Assembly: GCF_040436345.1 (NCBI RefSeq)
Contig: NC_133216.1
Location: 13,348,110 to 13,412,109, forward strand
Origin: Pagrus major
Taxonomy: Eukaryota; Chordata; Actinopteri; Spariformes; Sparidae
Direction of reading: 5' to 3'
DNA: 64,000 nucleotides
The notes beneath the pieces are model-generated. The model saw only the letters and a list, made by a program, of their open reading frames with translations. It ran no database searches and was not told where the DNA came from. Of the stretch, positions 1 to 13,108 are shown piece by piece. Position 1 is the first letter of the stretch. Every line of letters begins with the position of its first letter. Made by a program: the position numbers and the translations under genes.

Positions 1-2797
1 TTGTGCATCCCTCGCCCCGAGTGCACATTATTGTTGTCCCAATACTAACGTTTCTAACTTTCATACAATACCTTGAAAAATAGCAATATTCGATAGCATG
101 TTTGATACCACGGATACCACATTTCCACAACTTTTAGGGCACAAAATATTAGATTTTTATTAAAAGACAAATATAGCTATAAGGATCGTGTATTGTGTGA
201 TAAACACAACTGCAACCGGGCCTATATGAGCACTGCAACGGTGTGTGTGTGTTGATTCGCTGTTGGAGAGAAGAGGGCATGAGAAACACCGCTGGTATCA
301 GTATCAATACTGTGGAAAATGAATATTGAAACACTATCAATGTTTATCGATATTTCCATATTTTAGACAACCCTAGTGCACATAAAACTAATTTTTTTAA
401 GGAGGGAGAAGGAGGAGGATTTTAATGTTGTAATCAAACCTTTTGTTCCTCAAAAACAATGTAAGACACACATAAGATAATCTTTATATATGCCTTAATA
501 GGATTGAGCAAAAACTGTATTGCGTTCATCATTCTCTACAAAAACAATGAGTTTTTATGAGTCTGTATACAACACAAAGAAGCACTGGAGTTTTTGCTTG
601 TTCCTGGTTTATTCTGTTGATTTTGGCACCTGGTTTTGATTTATTGTTTCTTAGTCTATCAACAAAGATTTACATTTTCAGTCAACAAAAACTAAACACG
701 ACTGACAGAGAGTGCTGTTTATTTATATTAATGCAACAAGTTAATTGGAGAAATCAACGGAGGGTTCTGTTTTATTAGTTAGAAGCGACAACGTGTTATT
801 CTGCAGGTTTGTCGAATACGGCTTCTAATTACCATTTGTCTATCTTTCGCATTATTATTAAGCTTTAATTAATCAACAATATTGCAGTTCACATTTTCAA
901 AGGTGACTTTTTACTTTGTTTTGGTCGTAAAGTTTGTCAAGAAAAAAAATTTCAGTTCCGTTGATGAAATTAACGCTGAGCTGCGCATCTTCATATTAAT
1001 GTGTCGTGCTCAGCGCGAGCCACATGGAATTGCACTTTGTTTTACGGCGAGGCCTCTCGCTCTGTTAACACGAGCCACGTTCAGCCCTGCATCTGAGAGC
1101 AATAGAGAGGGAGGGAGAGAGAAGGAATGAGGAGTGAACAGGGGCCAGAGATGGGAGCCATTTATTCACCTTGAATGACTTCCAGAAAAGAAGAAAAATA
1201 GAGAAGGTGAAGAGAAAAAAAGCCAGAAAGCAGGTTCCTCCATGTTTGATTTCCTGTGGCTGACCTTTGAAACAACAGACAGAGAAACAAATAAAAGAGC
1301 AATGGTCAAAACTAGCTGGAAAGTGAGAGGAAACAATTTGCTCACGTTCCCCAAGAGAGTCACAGTGTTAAACTCTGATCTGTTAAAGTGCCTGTGGAGT
1401 TGGTGTTTGGTAATGAAAAGGTCCTGTTTGTTTAGGCGAAAAGTTGACGGTTCAGACATTCCTTAAGTGTTACCGTTTCAGAGGAGGGCTTAGTATCCGA
1501 AAATGTTCATGCCTTCTCCTTGAGGATGTTGTGAAATATGCTTGCTTACTGCACCTTCTGTAAAGCAAAAGAAAACAAAAAGCAGAAGGAAAGATGGAGG
1601 GAGGGAGGGGAAAATTCGGTAATGCGAGAGGTTAAAGGGCGCTGACTGCAGCAGCAAAAAGCAGATGCTGGACGTTTCGTATTACACCGCATCGCCGGCT
1701 GACCAGGATATCATCTATATACGACCTGAGCTGCCCTTTACACTGATAGGAGCATCAGGACGGAGGGAGGGGGGAGGGCGAGAGGCTTTGAGAGACAAAT
1801 AGAGTAACGGAGACCAGAGGTGGTGACAGGGGAAGGATACAGGCTAGAGGAAGAGTGATGGGAGGCAAACAGGAGCAATTAGTGCAAGATGGTGTGAGAC
1901 AGAGGTTGGTGTCTGGTAGGGAGAGGGGAAATACAAAGTGAGCGCTGGCAGGTACGAAAGAGGAGGAATCAGAGGGAAGAGTAGGGCGGAGAAAAAAAGC
2001 AGATTTTGTTCCATTTCAAAGCACTGCTGGAACTCCACCGTGATACCATCTTGACATTCCTCATCTCTCTTCATTTATCTTCCTCTGATCCCCACCTGTT
2101 CTCCTTTTCTATTTCTCTTCACACGTATGCATCAGTGTTTTCCCACTTTTTTTTTTTTTTTATCTCCCCAAATCTTACCTCTTCTTAGAAATCTGCTCGC
2201 CTTCTGCTAAGTTGCGCTCCGAGTATCATGTGACATAAACAACTTTGTCAACGTGGCTCGTCTTTTAATAGCAGCTGTCCTCATTTTGTTCGCCCACTGT
2301 CTCGGCCCCCTCTATCTCTCCTTCCTCGTTCCTTGTTCACACAACACCTTATGCTGCAGTACCACGGTAATGTGCTGCAAGGTCATCATCGCCACGGCAA
2401 CCAGAGAAACCATGTTTAAAGCAAGGACAAAGCGGTTAATGGTGTCAGATCCGGCCTGGTGTCATAGCAGTACGGCGGAAATCATATGAAAGACACCAAG
2501 TTTTTTCAAATGAACTCCGAGTGTGACATTTGAACCGCTGGATTCCTCGACTTCCCATTAATGAGGCTATTAAAGCGGTTAGCCAAGGTGCTGCAATAGA
2601 AAGCAAAATGCAAACTCTTTGGCTATTCAAAGAGTGACCTTTAAACAAACATGGAGCACTGGATGCAAATGACTTTCTGCAACCATACGTTTCACAATAT
2701 GCCTCCTACTGAGTCTTATCACTTATTTCAACACTCGTGATGAGAGATACCATATTTAAACTAAACTAACAAAACAACAAACAACAAAAAACAAAGC

Positions 2798-2848
2798 TGG
2801 ACAGAACTGGAAAGATCAGCAACCTTCTTGACAACAGTGAAACCTGTA
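2798..2848 (+). repeat. Short direct repeat, copy 1
   Basis: GGACAGAACTGGAAAGATCAGCAACCTTCTTGACAACAGTGAAACCTGTA closely matches 3797-3848; the shared core is AAAGATCAGCAACCTTCTTGA. Confidence 0.75.
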
Positions 2849-3280
2849 AATATTACTTGTATTTAAAGATGTCAACCTGCTTTGATGCCAACTAGCTATA
2901 TGCCCGAAGACAGCACAAGGACCATGTGGCTAATATTTTAGCTCATTAACTCAACATTTATGTTGGAGTTGTGTTTGACTCCAACCGGAAGAGTTCTGGT
3001 TGTGCAAAATGAGGAATTATAGGATGTTCTGCTACAACACATTCCGACCAAACAAAGGTGACTTCGGTCCGACGATGAACATTGAGTTAGCTTAGCTTTG
3101 GGGTGCCCAAACTGGTTGTTTTTTAAAGGAGACCTGCACACATTTCCAGCAGTTTTAGTGGCAACATTTTTTTGTATTTTTAAGGAGCCTTGGAGACAAT
3201 TCCAGCTGATTTTGTGGCGACCAAGACCGGCTCCCTCTGTGAGCGTGGCAAGCAACACAGGTATGTTAAACCGAACCATG

Positions 3281-3480
3281 ATGTTTTCCTAACCCTAACC
3301 AAGGGGTTTTTGTGACTAAACCTAAACAGAGAATAAGTACAGCGTTGAAATAGAAAATTCAACCTTAACAAATGTAAAGTTGTGACATAAACAAATGTCC
3401 AGTTTGAACTTATCTGTTGTTTTGCAGAAACGTACTTGGCTAACATTTATTCTGGAGATTGGGTTGAAAAAGCTGCTGCT
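3281..3480. repeat. Remnant related to 24840-24960
   Basis: TTTTCCTAACCCTAACCAAGG...TAAACCTAAACAGAGAATAAG...CAGCGTTGAAATAG is similar, in order, to the segment at 24855-24930. It is a diverged mobile-element fragment. The CCCTAACC motif here is not telomeric, as it does not form a (CCCTAA)n array. Confidence 0.4.
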
Positions 3481-3796
3481 ACATGAACGTGACACTAGCT
3501 AAACATAACACAGCAAAGAACATAGTATTAAATTGTTAGTTATAACCAAATCCGGCTCTATTTTTTAAAAAGCACTGAAAGTTTGAAATATGAATTTCTA
3601 AAGTGGCATCAACCAAAAGTTTCCCAAAATGCCTCTTTCTAGGTCTGTACTCGTACCCCAAAATTGGTGATAAGACACCTTTTATCAAACCAAAGTAAAA
3701 GAAAATTCTCACCACATACTAACTTTTTGTTGTCACAACATTGTGACAGTTCTATTTATGGCAACAATCGAACCAAGGTCCACACACTGACAAGCC

Positions 3797-3848
3797 CAGA
3801 CAGCCCTGAAAAGATCAGCAACCTTCTTGAAGACAATGAAGCCTGTAT
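3797..3848 (+). repeat. Short direct repeat, copy 2
   Basis: The partner of 2798-2848, 1 kb away, with a few substitutions. It suggests a locally duplicated or repeatedly inserted element. Confidence 0.75.
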
Positions 3849-6800
3849 CCAATTTCACTAACAAGGACAAGAGAACCTTACATGAAAAACTGCTCATAAT
3901 GTTCTGTCAATAGAGTTTGGCCCTTTCAAATTCTCCTCGACCCATATTGTCCAACTTCACACTTGAACAGTATTTTCACAAATCAGCTGCGCCACAGCCT
4001 GATATCAGGCCAGAGCACTGTTTGTTTTGTCGAGAAAAACTATGACAAAAAAATATTAATTGACGACCCTTTTTTCACATAAAAGGCTAAATATCCAGAG
4101 TCACACGTTGAATGCTCCTCATTGGTGAATCCTCTGCTGCCCACAGCTATCTTAGGAGTCGTTTTAGCTGCTTGACCTGTTGCACTTAAGTCTGCAGAGT
4201 CTTGTCTTTCAAATATGTTATGGCTGTGCCAATAATTTTAGCCAACGTCACCGCTTCTTGGAAAGTCGACAGGAACAGATTCATGGACAAAATTCATTTA
4301 AAATCCCACTGAAAATTGGACAAGTGGACAGCAACCAAACAGCTGGGACAAACCACAAAAACAGGCAGGCCAGCATGCTGTCAATTATATAAAAAAATGT
4401 GACATTACCAAGGGCTAACATTACTTTCAGTCTTCTATATTTCATGTTTATAGGGTAGCAGTAGGAATGAGTGCAGGATTAATTTAGAGATGACCGGAAT
4501 GGAATGGAAATGCCAGAGTCATACACAAAAATGTCAGACGAGGCAAGAAATTATCTGGCAGAAAACAGAATTCTCAGTTTAGCACAGCTTGATCCAACAA
4601 AGGCCTCAATTTCTACATCATTCTGCGAATCTTACCTTCAGCTTTCTAATAAATTGCACAATCTAGTCAGTAGTATACAGTGCACCCATCACTGTGGCTT
4701 GGAGTGTGAACAGTTACAGGGGAACTAGCAAGTGGCTCGCTAGCGGATTGAGCAGGGCTTTCATCATCTATAAACACATCAGATGACACAGTGTTAGCTA
4801 ACTGTGGACTTGATTGCTTTGTTTGTGCACACAGCTTTTTTTCAGTTTATTTTTGAGGCAGCGTGACTGGCAGAAAGCTGCTGACCATCAGCTGGCTGAT
4901 CACTTGACACAGGCCAGGAGTTGAGGTGGACCCTGAGGGATTGTGTGCTAATTTATGATTTCCCTTGTTTATCAAAGTTGATGACACAATTTGCTGACAA
5001 GAAACAAAACTTTCTAGCATTTTACAGATTAACACTGGATTATGAAACACTGGATTTAGTCATAATTACCAATTTAGTACTATTTGCTGTTTTTGTTGTT
5101 TGTTAAGCTCTTGTTGCCAAGCTAATCTGTTCATCAACAGACTCGTTCCAGTGATCTCAAAAGTCGCCAGTGTTAGGTTGGAATGTATTGTAGAAGAACA
5201 TCTGATATTACATTTCTTTTATTTTAAACTGCTGTAAGTGTTGTCGTCGTTTTAGCCAACTCTCTGTCCGTTTTGCAGCAAACAATCCGTTCTCTCTACA
5301 TCAGAATCCTGCTGTCTGTGCCGTCAAGAGCAGACAGGACCGCCCCTTTATGGAGTTTTCTGTCCTGATTGAATAAAGGGATCTATAACAGAAATCACTG
5401 TTGTAATATGGAGCTAGTGAAGACTTATTTTAATAAGAAAATAACGCTTACAGGAGCTTTAACAAGCTAAAATATTTTTTTTGCAGTTTTCTTGTGCCTT
5501 GAGCTCCAGCGGTGTTAAGATCCTGGAAATCAACTTTTCCCAAAATATGATTTGACTTTCTATTTTAAGGTCACAATTCGATAACCTTTTCAATTATTTT
5601 ATTTTTTTCAGCGCTGACAGCAAGGCCACTGTTAGACAACCAAGTCTTGATTTGTAAAGATCAACAGATGATTGGTTTTATGCCCTAACATCATTTATAT
5701 TTTCAAATTTAGTCCCTTAATAAGAAAGGTAGAACAGTATCAAGTGTGATATACCCAACTTATTTATTTTATTTTTTTATGTACCACACTAAGGCAATAC
5801 GGTCAAAATCTAAATAATCTATTTAAAATGTAATAATGATATTTCATCACACTTCAAAATAATTCAACATTTTTACAGAAGTTTTGCATATAAAACTCTG
5901 TAAAATAACAGTGTTTCTCTGTAAAACCTTTACTGAAAGTGATTGTAAATATCTTGTTTTTGCACTTTTTTGATATTTTACTTTAACTTTATGTTTTTTT
6001 TTTCGTTGCTACCACTAATTTAACTGTTTTATTACTCTTTTGGTCACAGTGCACTCAGTTAGGAACAAACTATTAAATGGCATGTTTGTTGCAGCACGTT
6101 GCTTTTGTTTTTATATAGTATACGAGGGAGGAGCAAAAAAGTTTGTCTCACAGATCCTGCTTTTGCTTCAGTAATAGAAATTAAGCTCTCATTTTGATCG
6201 ATTTTCTCTTCAGAGTTGAAATCGTGACATCCTGAGCATAGCGGGCATCAAAGCGGGGTGAGATCTCAGGGTTTTTTCTTTAAATATAAGTAATATTTCA
6301 GATTTACATAATATCCTCATCAATAATGGCGACATGGCTCATTAAGAAAACATTAAGTTCACGTGACAGTGAATAATGGAAGCTGGCTAAGTTTCTTCTT
6401 TTACTTGAGCCAAAGATATAGCATTTGGTCTCCATAAAATTTCTCAGCCACAATAACATTTTTTTCACTTGCTGCTTGAGGAACACTGAGTGATGGACAT
6501 CTCGGTGATATTAATGAGCTCCAATACCTTGCCGGGGGGACAACGGCATTAATAACACTCACACGTGAACCCTGTCAAACAAACGCCCGGTCCCACCCAT
6601 GTGAGTCTGAGATTTGATCCGGCAGTCTTGGGCTGAGTGCTGGTCATTCTGAAATGATACTCCATTACCATGATGTTTCCACAGATTGTACCATCAGGGT
6701 AATCTAAGACGTCATCCTATTCTCACACACACGCATTAGTATTGACCACAAACCATGAGACAGCAGATCCTGCATCATCTGCGGAGGATACGCAACTACA

Positions 6801-7349
6801 GAGATGAATGGAAGGTCAGCCGGTGCATTTATATTCAGGACACAACCACATGAGTAATATGTATGCATATGCACAACATCAACTATCACTTGTGCCCGTT
6901 CTCTATCACGCACGCACACACATGAACGCACACGATCTACGACTCCCTCCTTCAGCTGTAAGACAAACAGAGGGGAGGGGAGGCGACGGGGGCAGTCAAG
7001 TGGCACGTGTGCAAGCTGTCGTCTGCACTGTGATATCAGCGCAAGTGTTTAAACAGCCTGACGTGCACGGAGGGAGAGACAGGGGGGGCGAGGCAGTTAT
7101 GGCAGACACCCACATGAATAGGGATGTGAGATGATTTAGATACTTGTGTGTGTGTGTGTGTGTGTGTTAGGGTTATGCATACATTTTGTCCAACTGCTTG
7201 CTCCTCTTATCTTCACTGCAGTGTGGCTGCCTGGCTTTGGTAGTGCCAGTGTGGTGTAATGCAGCGGTAGCGAGGGTGTCATTGAGTTCATGGACATAAA
7301 CCAACCCACTGCCAGACCAGTCTACTCCTCTCAGGAATAGCAATGGAGG

Positions 7350-7351
<2 letters not shown>

Positions 7352-7412
<61 letters not shown>
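7352..7412. repeat. (GT)n(GA)n compound microsatellite
   Basis: About 21 GT units followed directly by about nine GA units. A shorter GT run lies at 7145-7167. Confidence 0.97.
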
Positions 7413-9614
7413 TGTGGGTGGGAGGGTAGATGGAGAGAGATTGGAAAACGGCGAGAATCAGAGGAAAAGTCACAGAGACAGAAAGACAAATAGATGGTAA
7501 GAAACAGACAGCGCGTGATAGAAAGGAGACGTCCGAGGGATATAGATGTAATAGGTGGACGGGAGGCAGACAGATGAAAAAAGGAGCTGCCCACTTTGAA
7601 AAAGCTCCCTTGTGTAAATTTACCACCTCCGCATGTGGCATTTCAAGCACGGGGCCCTTTATCAGACTTTTTTTTTTAAAAAAAAGGCAAACACACACTC
7701 AGACACACACACAATCTTTCCCTTTTTTCTTTTTTTTACTTGCGCTGTGTTTCTCGTACGCCAACCTGGACAGAGACTGAGCCACGCAGGCAGACAGGTG
7801 AATAGGAGGATGATGAAAACAAAAGAAACGAGATGGACAGACAGGTAGACAGAGGGGAGGTACAGGTGGCATGGCCCGAGATAGACAGAGTGGAGATATT
7901 CAGCATATAATGAGATGGGAGCAGAGTGAGAGAGGGGGGGGGGGATTCAGACAGAGAGGGATACAATAAGAAGTGCAGCAAGATAAGAATAATTTATGAT
8001 GGTGGAAAATCCTTGACAGGAGACGGTTCAGTAACAGCAAGATGATCGCTGATTAGCAGCTGAATGGCTGCAAAGCTTAACAGCAGAATTGTTGTAAAGA
8101 TTATGAAGCTCAGTAGATGAAGATGATTAACGCCGATGATTTAGCCTTCTGTGGTCATTCAGTCTGGTGTCAGGGGGCGGACGGGCCCCCAAAAGAAAAT
8201 ATCTGCAATCAGTTTTCCAAATTGCAACGCCACACGCATGAAGTGGCGAATCCCCGACTTGTCATTTGTCCAAACGAGGGATAATCTGTACTCTTCAGCT
8301 GTCTATGACCGGTGATTCAGTTTGACACCTTAATCTGTGGAAATCACAGAGGGCTCCTCCATGGAGCCAACTGTATTTACTATAGATTACATCTTCCACT
8401 CGTGTGCATTAGTCCGGTGACAGCTTTGCAGACTGCAGGGAAAACAGCAATCATACACCATTGACTGACTCACTGTGATTTTGCCACTTGCCAAATGGCC
8501 TCACAGGACTCCCCCAACCATTTGCCCGAGCGACTGACTGTCTATCTGCCAGTTTGATGCTCTGTGTTCAATTTCTGAGGGCTCGGGACTCAAAGTCAGC
8601 TCCACTCACATCCCTCTGCTGTCACCTTGATCAGAGCATCCGCCCTGTTTTCTTTTTTCCTGATAATTGAATAATGTAAATCAGGGTATCGTGGCGCTCC
8701 TGTCATTATGCGCGTTGCACACACATTTCCTCTCGCGCACACAAACGCACTGCTCATCTGCATTCGACAGACTGCCCTGTGCCTGCTGAGGACAGCAGGG
8801 GGATGACATCACTTCTAAAGGACAGATTAGTTGTGGGATGAGACGAGGGAAGGTGGGGGAGGAAAAGAAAGGAAAGAGAAATTCATAGAAAAACATTCCT
8901 TATTTTTCCTTTAAATCGGCACAGTCAAACGCAGGTTACATGCATCCCTCCCTCTCCTCTGTTAGAGTCTCTTTCTTCTCTCACACGGGGTTGTTTAGTC
9001 AGAGTCGTGTGCGCTGTGAAATTCAGTATGTATCTGAGTGCCTCTGCGCTCTCGCTGCTCTATACTCTAATGACCTTGTAGATCTGCCGGCTCTGATCTG
9101 CAGAGAAGCCTTTTTTTCAACCCACTGAGAGTCAGACGCCAAAAGAGAAACACACAGAGTGAGCCATAAAAGAAACAAGGCAGAAAGACAGAGAATAGGA
9201 CAGACAGCTGCAGAGAGGGGGAGACAGGGGAGCGGTGGGGAAGTGAAACTGTGAGAGGGAGACAGAGGTGTGGAGATGTGGAGAGGGTGAGAAGAGGGCG
9301 TGTTCTCCAAACAGCAGGGAGAATATAGATAGACGCAGTGTCTGTTGCAGCATCAGTTGGTAAATCATAAACTCACATGAGACGAGTCGTTCTGCTCCAA
9401 AAATAAACGGGTAAATAAAAAACTCACACGGTGTTCCCTCTAACATACATATTAATTGCCAGGCCACCAGCAGATTTCCATCAACACTTAAACAACATGA
9501 CGCTCTCTATTCCCAAAGTTAAGTTCTTGTTCTAATTTTTTATGATATTAAGCTGCAATAAAGTTTTGTAACTTAAGTTTTTCAACAGCAAACCACTGCA
9601 AGGCTTTTGTTGTG

Positions 9615-10298
9615 AAAGGCAGAATGAGTTAAGATTTTTTAGCCCTGACCTTCCAACTCGCCGATGGTTTTTGGAGATCTCCGACAAAAAAACTCCAGAT
9701 CAGAGGTGAATCGGCAACCGTTCCCATGATGGAAGAATGGTGCGTGTGATCTGTTCGGAGACATGACCCAGGAGCTCGGCGACAGCTCGCCAATGTGTTG
9801 TCGATGTCTGCTACGTGGTTGAGTTGCAGAAGATGGGTCAAGGAGCGAGGAACGACCTACAGCTGATGAGAGCGGATACGTCCGTCACTCGCAGCCACTC
9901 GTATTCTCTTCATTCTCTTCCTTGTTTTCTGGCTCCAGATGAGTACTGCGTCATTCCTGCGTCACGTTTGCATGTGTGATCTTGCAATGTGCCACCCCCT
10001 GTTGCTAATCTGTCATGCAGTGTGCAAACCACAACTCCAAGACTTCTGATTACAAGTCAGAAAGTTGTGAAGGGTGAACACCACGGTGACCTGAAGACTA
10101 GTCCTCTTGGATGCGTGCTTACCATGCTGCTATTGGCTGGGGGCTACACACTCACTGCCTGAAGGTTGACGCCTAAAACATCCTGAACACAGAAAAATGA
10201 TGGCAAGGTCTCTGGAGATACGGACGCTAGCTGCAAAGGATTACTTTTGTATGAGTTTATTCCTTTTTTTTAAGGAAAATCCGACTCATTCTGCCTTT
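9615..10298. mobile_element. Terminal-inverted-repeat MITE, about 680 bp
   Basis: The left end AAAGGCAGAATGAGTTAAGA and the right end CCGACTCATTCTGCCTTT form terminal inverted repeats (15 perfect bases, AAAGGCAGAATGAGT). The interior is GC-richer than the flanks, with no transposase. This end sequence is common in teleost genomes. Target-site duplication not resolved. Confidence 0.75.
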
Positions 10299-10788
10299 AA
10301 GTATGTAGCTAAAAAAGTCTAGTCATTAAGGTAAGCAACTGTGCTAACTCTCTTGTCTGTTAAGTTTTAAACACTGCAAACGAGAAACGATTTAAAGAAG
10401 ATGAAGCTACATAAAACTCACTGGACGAAGAACTGAACCTCCAACGTGTCATCAGAGCAGGTGACACCTTTAACTCCCTGCACAGTACGGGTGTCCAAGC
10501 CGTGCGGAAATGTGGCAAATGAGCTGTGCATGTTGAGAAGATTAATTGAAAAAGCGTGTAGACCCTGAAGCTAATGCATTCCAGGCACTTTCGATCTGTT
10601 TCACTAATTAAGCTTTTAAAGCAAAGCAAACAAACATGTTCTTAAATCCTGCTTATACTGAAAATTCAAAATGAAGCTGTCTGTTGTGCTCTGCTTATTT
10701 TGTTATTTTCTTTACAGCAGTATATAAATCCATCATGTAGCTGAACTCCATCTATTTAAATCACTCAAATTCAGATTTTTTTTGGAGT

Positions 10789-10926
10789 GGGGGGGGGGGG
10801 GGGATTGGTACACAAACTTTACTTTACATCCAAATTATGTTCACTTTTTTGGCCTTTGTACAACATACAAAATTCTACGATGATTTCTCAGAGTGTGTGT
10901 GTGTGTGTGTGCATGTGTGTGTGTGT
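10789..10926. repeat. G15 homopolymer and interrupted (GT)n
   Basis: A run of about 15 G at 10789-10803, then (GT)n with a GCAT interruption at 10892-10926. The G run is a likely sequencing-length ambiguity. Confidence 0.9.
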
Positions 10927-11263
10927 CATTGTGGTTCAGACTGGTACAGACGGCCTGAGCAACGCTGGAGTGTAATCATTTCCTGAGGGCAGCCGTAGTG
11001 TAAACACCAGTAGTCCAGTCATTATACAGGAGGAGTGTACAGTGGGGTTGTTCGTATGTGTGTTTTTTGAGTGAGTCTGTGTGTTTTCATTCATTCATCC
11101 ATAAGCATGAGTGCATATTTAGCTTTAGTGTTAACAGTAGGAGTCACACAACAACAGGGATTTCAGTGTAGTCCAAGAGAGAAAGAGAGAGACAGAGTGC
11201 AGTCTGCCAGGAACGGGAATGTGTGTCACTGTGTGCACGTTTTTTTTTTTTGCGTGTGCATGA

Positions 11264-11267
<4 letters not shown>

Positions 11268-11327
<60 letters not shown>
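11268..11327. repeat. (GT)n microsatellite, about 30 units
   Basis: Pure GT repeat of about 60 bp. Confidence 0.97.
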
Positions 11328-11329
<2 letters not shown>

Positions 11330-11636
11330 ACTACTCTGCGGAACATTAAACACTAACATTACCCATTCTTTTGTCCGCTCAGCTCTTTTCCACATTAAAA
11401 AAAAAAAAAAAACGTCCCGCCTCAAACTGCCACACATTAGCAGTCGAGCACGGTGGCCATCTGCATATGTACACACACGCGCACACACGCGCACACACAC
11501 GCCCACTCGCAAACATGCATATAACTCAACTCAAACACACATCAACACATCACGCTCAACATCCAGATGGTGAATAAAATAAAGCGATAAATGCCAGAAA
11601 AATGTGCGCAGGGACAACTTAGTCTAAACAAATGAA

Positions 11637-11692
11637 CACACACACACAGACACACACACACACACACTCTCACACACACACACACACACACA
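11637..11692. repeat. (CA)n microsatellite, interrupted
   Basis: CA repeat broken by single GA and TCT interruptions. Confidence 0.95.
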
Positions 11693-11711
11693 GTAAACAG
11701 CAAAGACTTAC

Positions 11712-11985
11712 TGTATCTCTGCACGGACTCATCTGACTGCTGCTGAGGGGAGAGCGGAAAGTGAAAACCTCATGCTTGCTTCGCGGCACTCCTCTCTTTC
11801 ACTCCCTCTGTCACAGCCCCCTCCCTCTTTCCTTCGCTTCTCTCCCTCCCCTGCCTCTTTTCCTTCCTCCTCCTCCTCCTCCTCCTCCTCCTCTTCCTCC
11901 TTCCCTCCCTGTCCTTCACTCCCTCGCTCCTTCTCTTCTCTCTCTCTCCTTCCCACTTGGCAGAGCCCTACTGTATTCAGATACG
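11712..11985 (-). other. Candidate minus-strand 5'-UTR exon
   Basis: Read on the minus strand, a CArG/TATA-like CCTTATATGG leads into a GGA-rich leader, then AGTGCCGCGAAGCAAGC and GATACA|GTAAGT, a good splice donor at 11711-11706. Its short open frame (MRFSLSALPSAAVR, then stop) could be an upstream ORF. No homology was recognised; this is a pattern-based proposal only. Confidence 0.25.
11790..11955. repeat. Polypyrimidine tract with (TCC)n
   Basis: About 165 bp of almost pure C/T on the plus strand, with a (TCC)n core near 11865-11892. Such mirror-like purine/pyrimidine tracts can form triplex (H-DNA). On the minus strand it would be a GGA-rich 5' UTR of the candidate exon ending at 11712. 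Confidence 0.85.
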
Positions 11986-11992
11986 CCAGTCT

Positions 11993-12002
11993 CCATATAA
12001 GG
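11993..12002. promoter_or_regulatory. Consensus CArG box (CCATATAAGG)
   Basis: An exact CC(A/T)6GG serum-response-factor consensus. It sits upstream, on the minus strand, of the GGA-rich tract and of a splice donor at 11711. Its position would suit a minus-strand promoter. Chance occurrence is possible in a window of this size. Confidence 0.4.
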
Positions 12003-13032
12003 CTGCACAGCTAAACATGTCACACATAATTTATCCACAGCAGGCTGCGAGTTCACCTTTCACAGCTCGCGCTTGGATCGTACGCGAAAGAGGGAGGAGA
12101 GGAGAGGAAGGGAGGGGGGGAACTTAACTCAGACAAACTTCTACTGTCAACAGCCACGTTCCCACAATTTCACACTGCCTGAGAGAGTGTGTGAGTGCGC
12201 GCACGTCTGCGTGCATGCGCGTATGTTAACAAATGCTGGCAATCAGACCGTGAAAATGCTACCGGAGAACCAAAAATGCAATTCACCTGCACTGTTCCAA
12301 CACCTCCCTCTCCCTTTCTTTTCTCCCCCTTCGCAGTCTCACCACCATCTGTATCTGCAGGCTGTAAATCTCATACAGATGCTGTTTGTGAGACCTGTCC
12401 ACCTGCACACACACACACACACACACCCCTCCCCACCCAACTCCACCTCCCTGTGCTCTCCTTATCTGCGCTTGCTGCCTTTATAAAACATGACTGACAG
12501 CAACAGTAGAGAGAAGAGAGAGAGGAGGATTTAAATAAAAAGGGTTAAACAGAGTCAGAGAAAGAGAGGGAGAGAGTGAGAGGAGGAGTTCATTTTGTTT
12601 TGTGATTGAAACAGGGAGATGCGGCGAGTGAGAGTGCGAGCAGAGCGAGATAAAAATAATATGTCAACAAATAAGACGCCATGCGGAGCGCTGTCTAGTT
12701 GCGGCCGATCGAATCAGGCGCCGTTCCCTCTGATGATGTGTCAGGGTTTTTTCTTTTTTTTTTGCACAATCGATGGCTTTAAAAATACATGCCTGCTGAC
12801 CTCTCCTCTACTTCCTCTGGTTGAGTTCTTTTCAACTCACAGCCTCTGTGTTGCACTTGAAGACAAAAAAAGAAAATGCGGCATGTGAGGAGCAGTTGTG
12901 GCTGGAGACGAAAAGGAGAAGGAAAAGGCAGAGGACGGAGAGAGAGAGAGAGGAGAGGGAAGATTGGGAACAATAATAGCTGCACTTGAGTAGCAGTGCT
13001 AGCTGGTAGCTTTTCTCCTCCCTCCTCCACAG

Positions 13033-13108
13033 CTTCAGTCCACTCACAGGACAGCAAGAGTCACAGCTCTGTTGCCATGGTGTCTAACTCCATCAAACAC
13101 TACGTCAG
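13033..13108 (+). other. Candidate small exon with Kozak ATG
   Basis: A pyrimidine tract and CCTCCACAG precede the segment, which contains GTTGCCATGGTG (strong Kozak, ATG at 13077). It would encode MVSNSIKHYVR before CAG|GTGCTT at 13109. I do not recognise this N-terminus and the donor is weak, so it may be coincidence. Confidence 0.2.

Larger units (their letters stand above)
1..9614. other. No supported gene; intergenic or intronic DNA
   Basis: AT-rich DNA with short open frames only. It holds the 1-kb-spaced direct repeats near 2.8/3.8 kb, old mobile-element debris around 3.1-5.4 kb, GT/GA microsatellites at 7.1-7.4 kb, and GA-rich stretches at 1.0-2.0, 7.4-8.0 and 9.1-9.3 kb. The segment 6480-6600 has several ATTAATGAG/ATTAATAAC homeodomain-like sites. 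Confidence 0.6.

Noticed and set aside
3281..3310. Interstitial telomeric repeat
   Set aside because: Only one or two CCTAACCCTAACC units as part of a mobile-element remnant, not an array.
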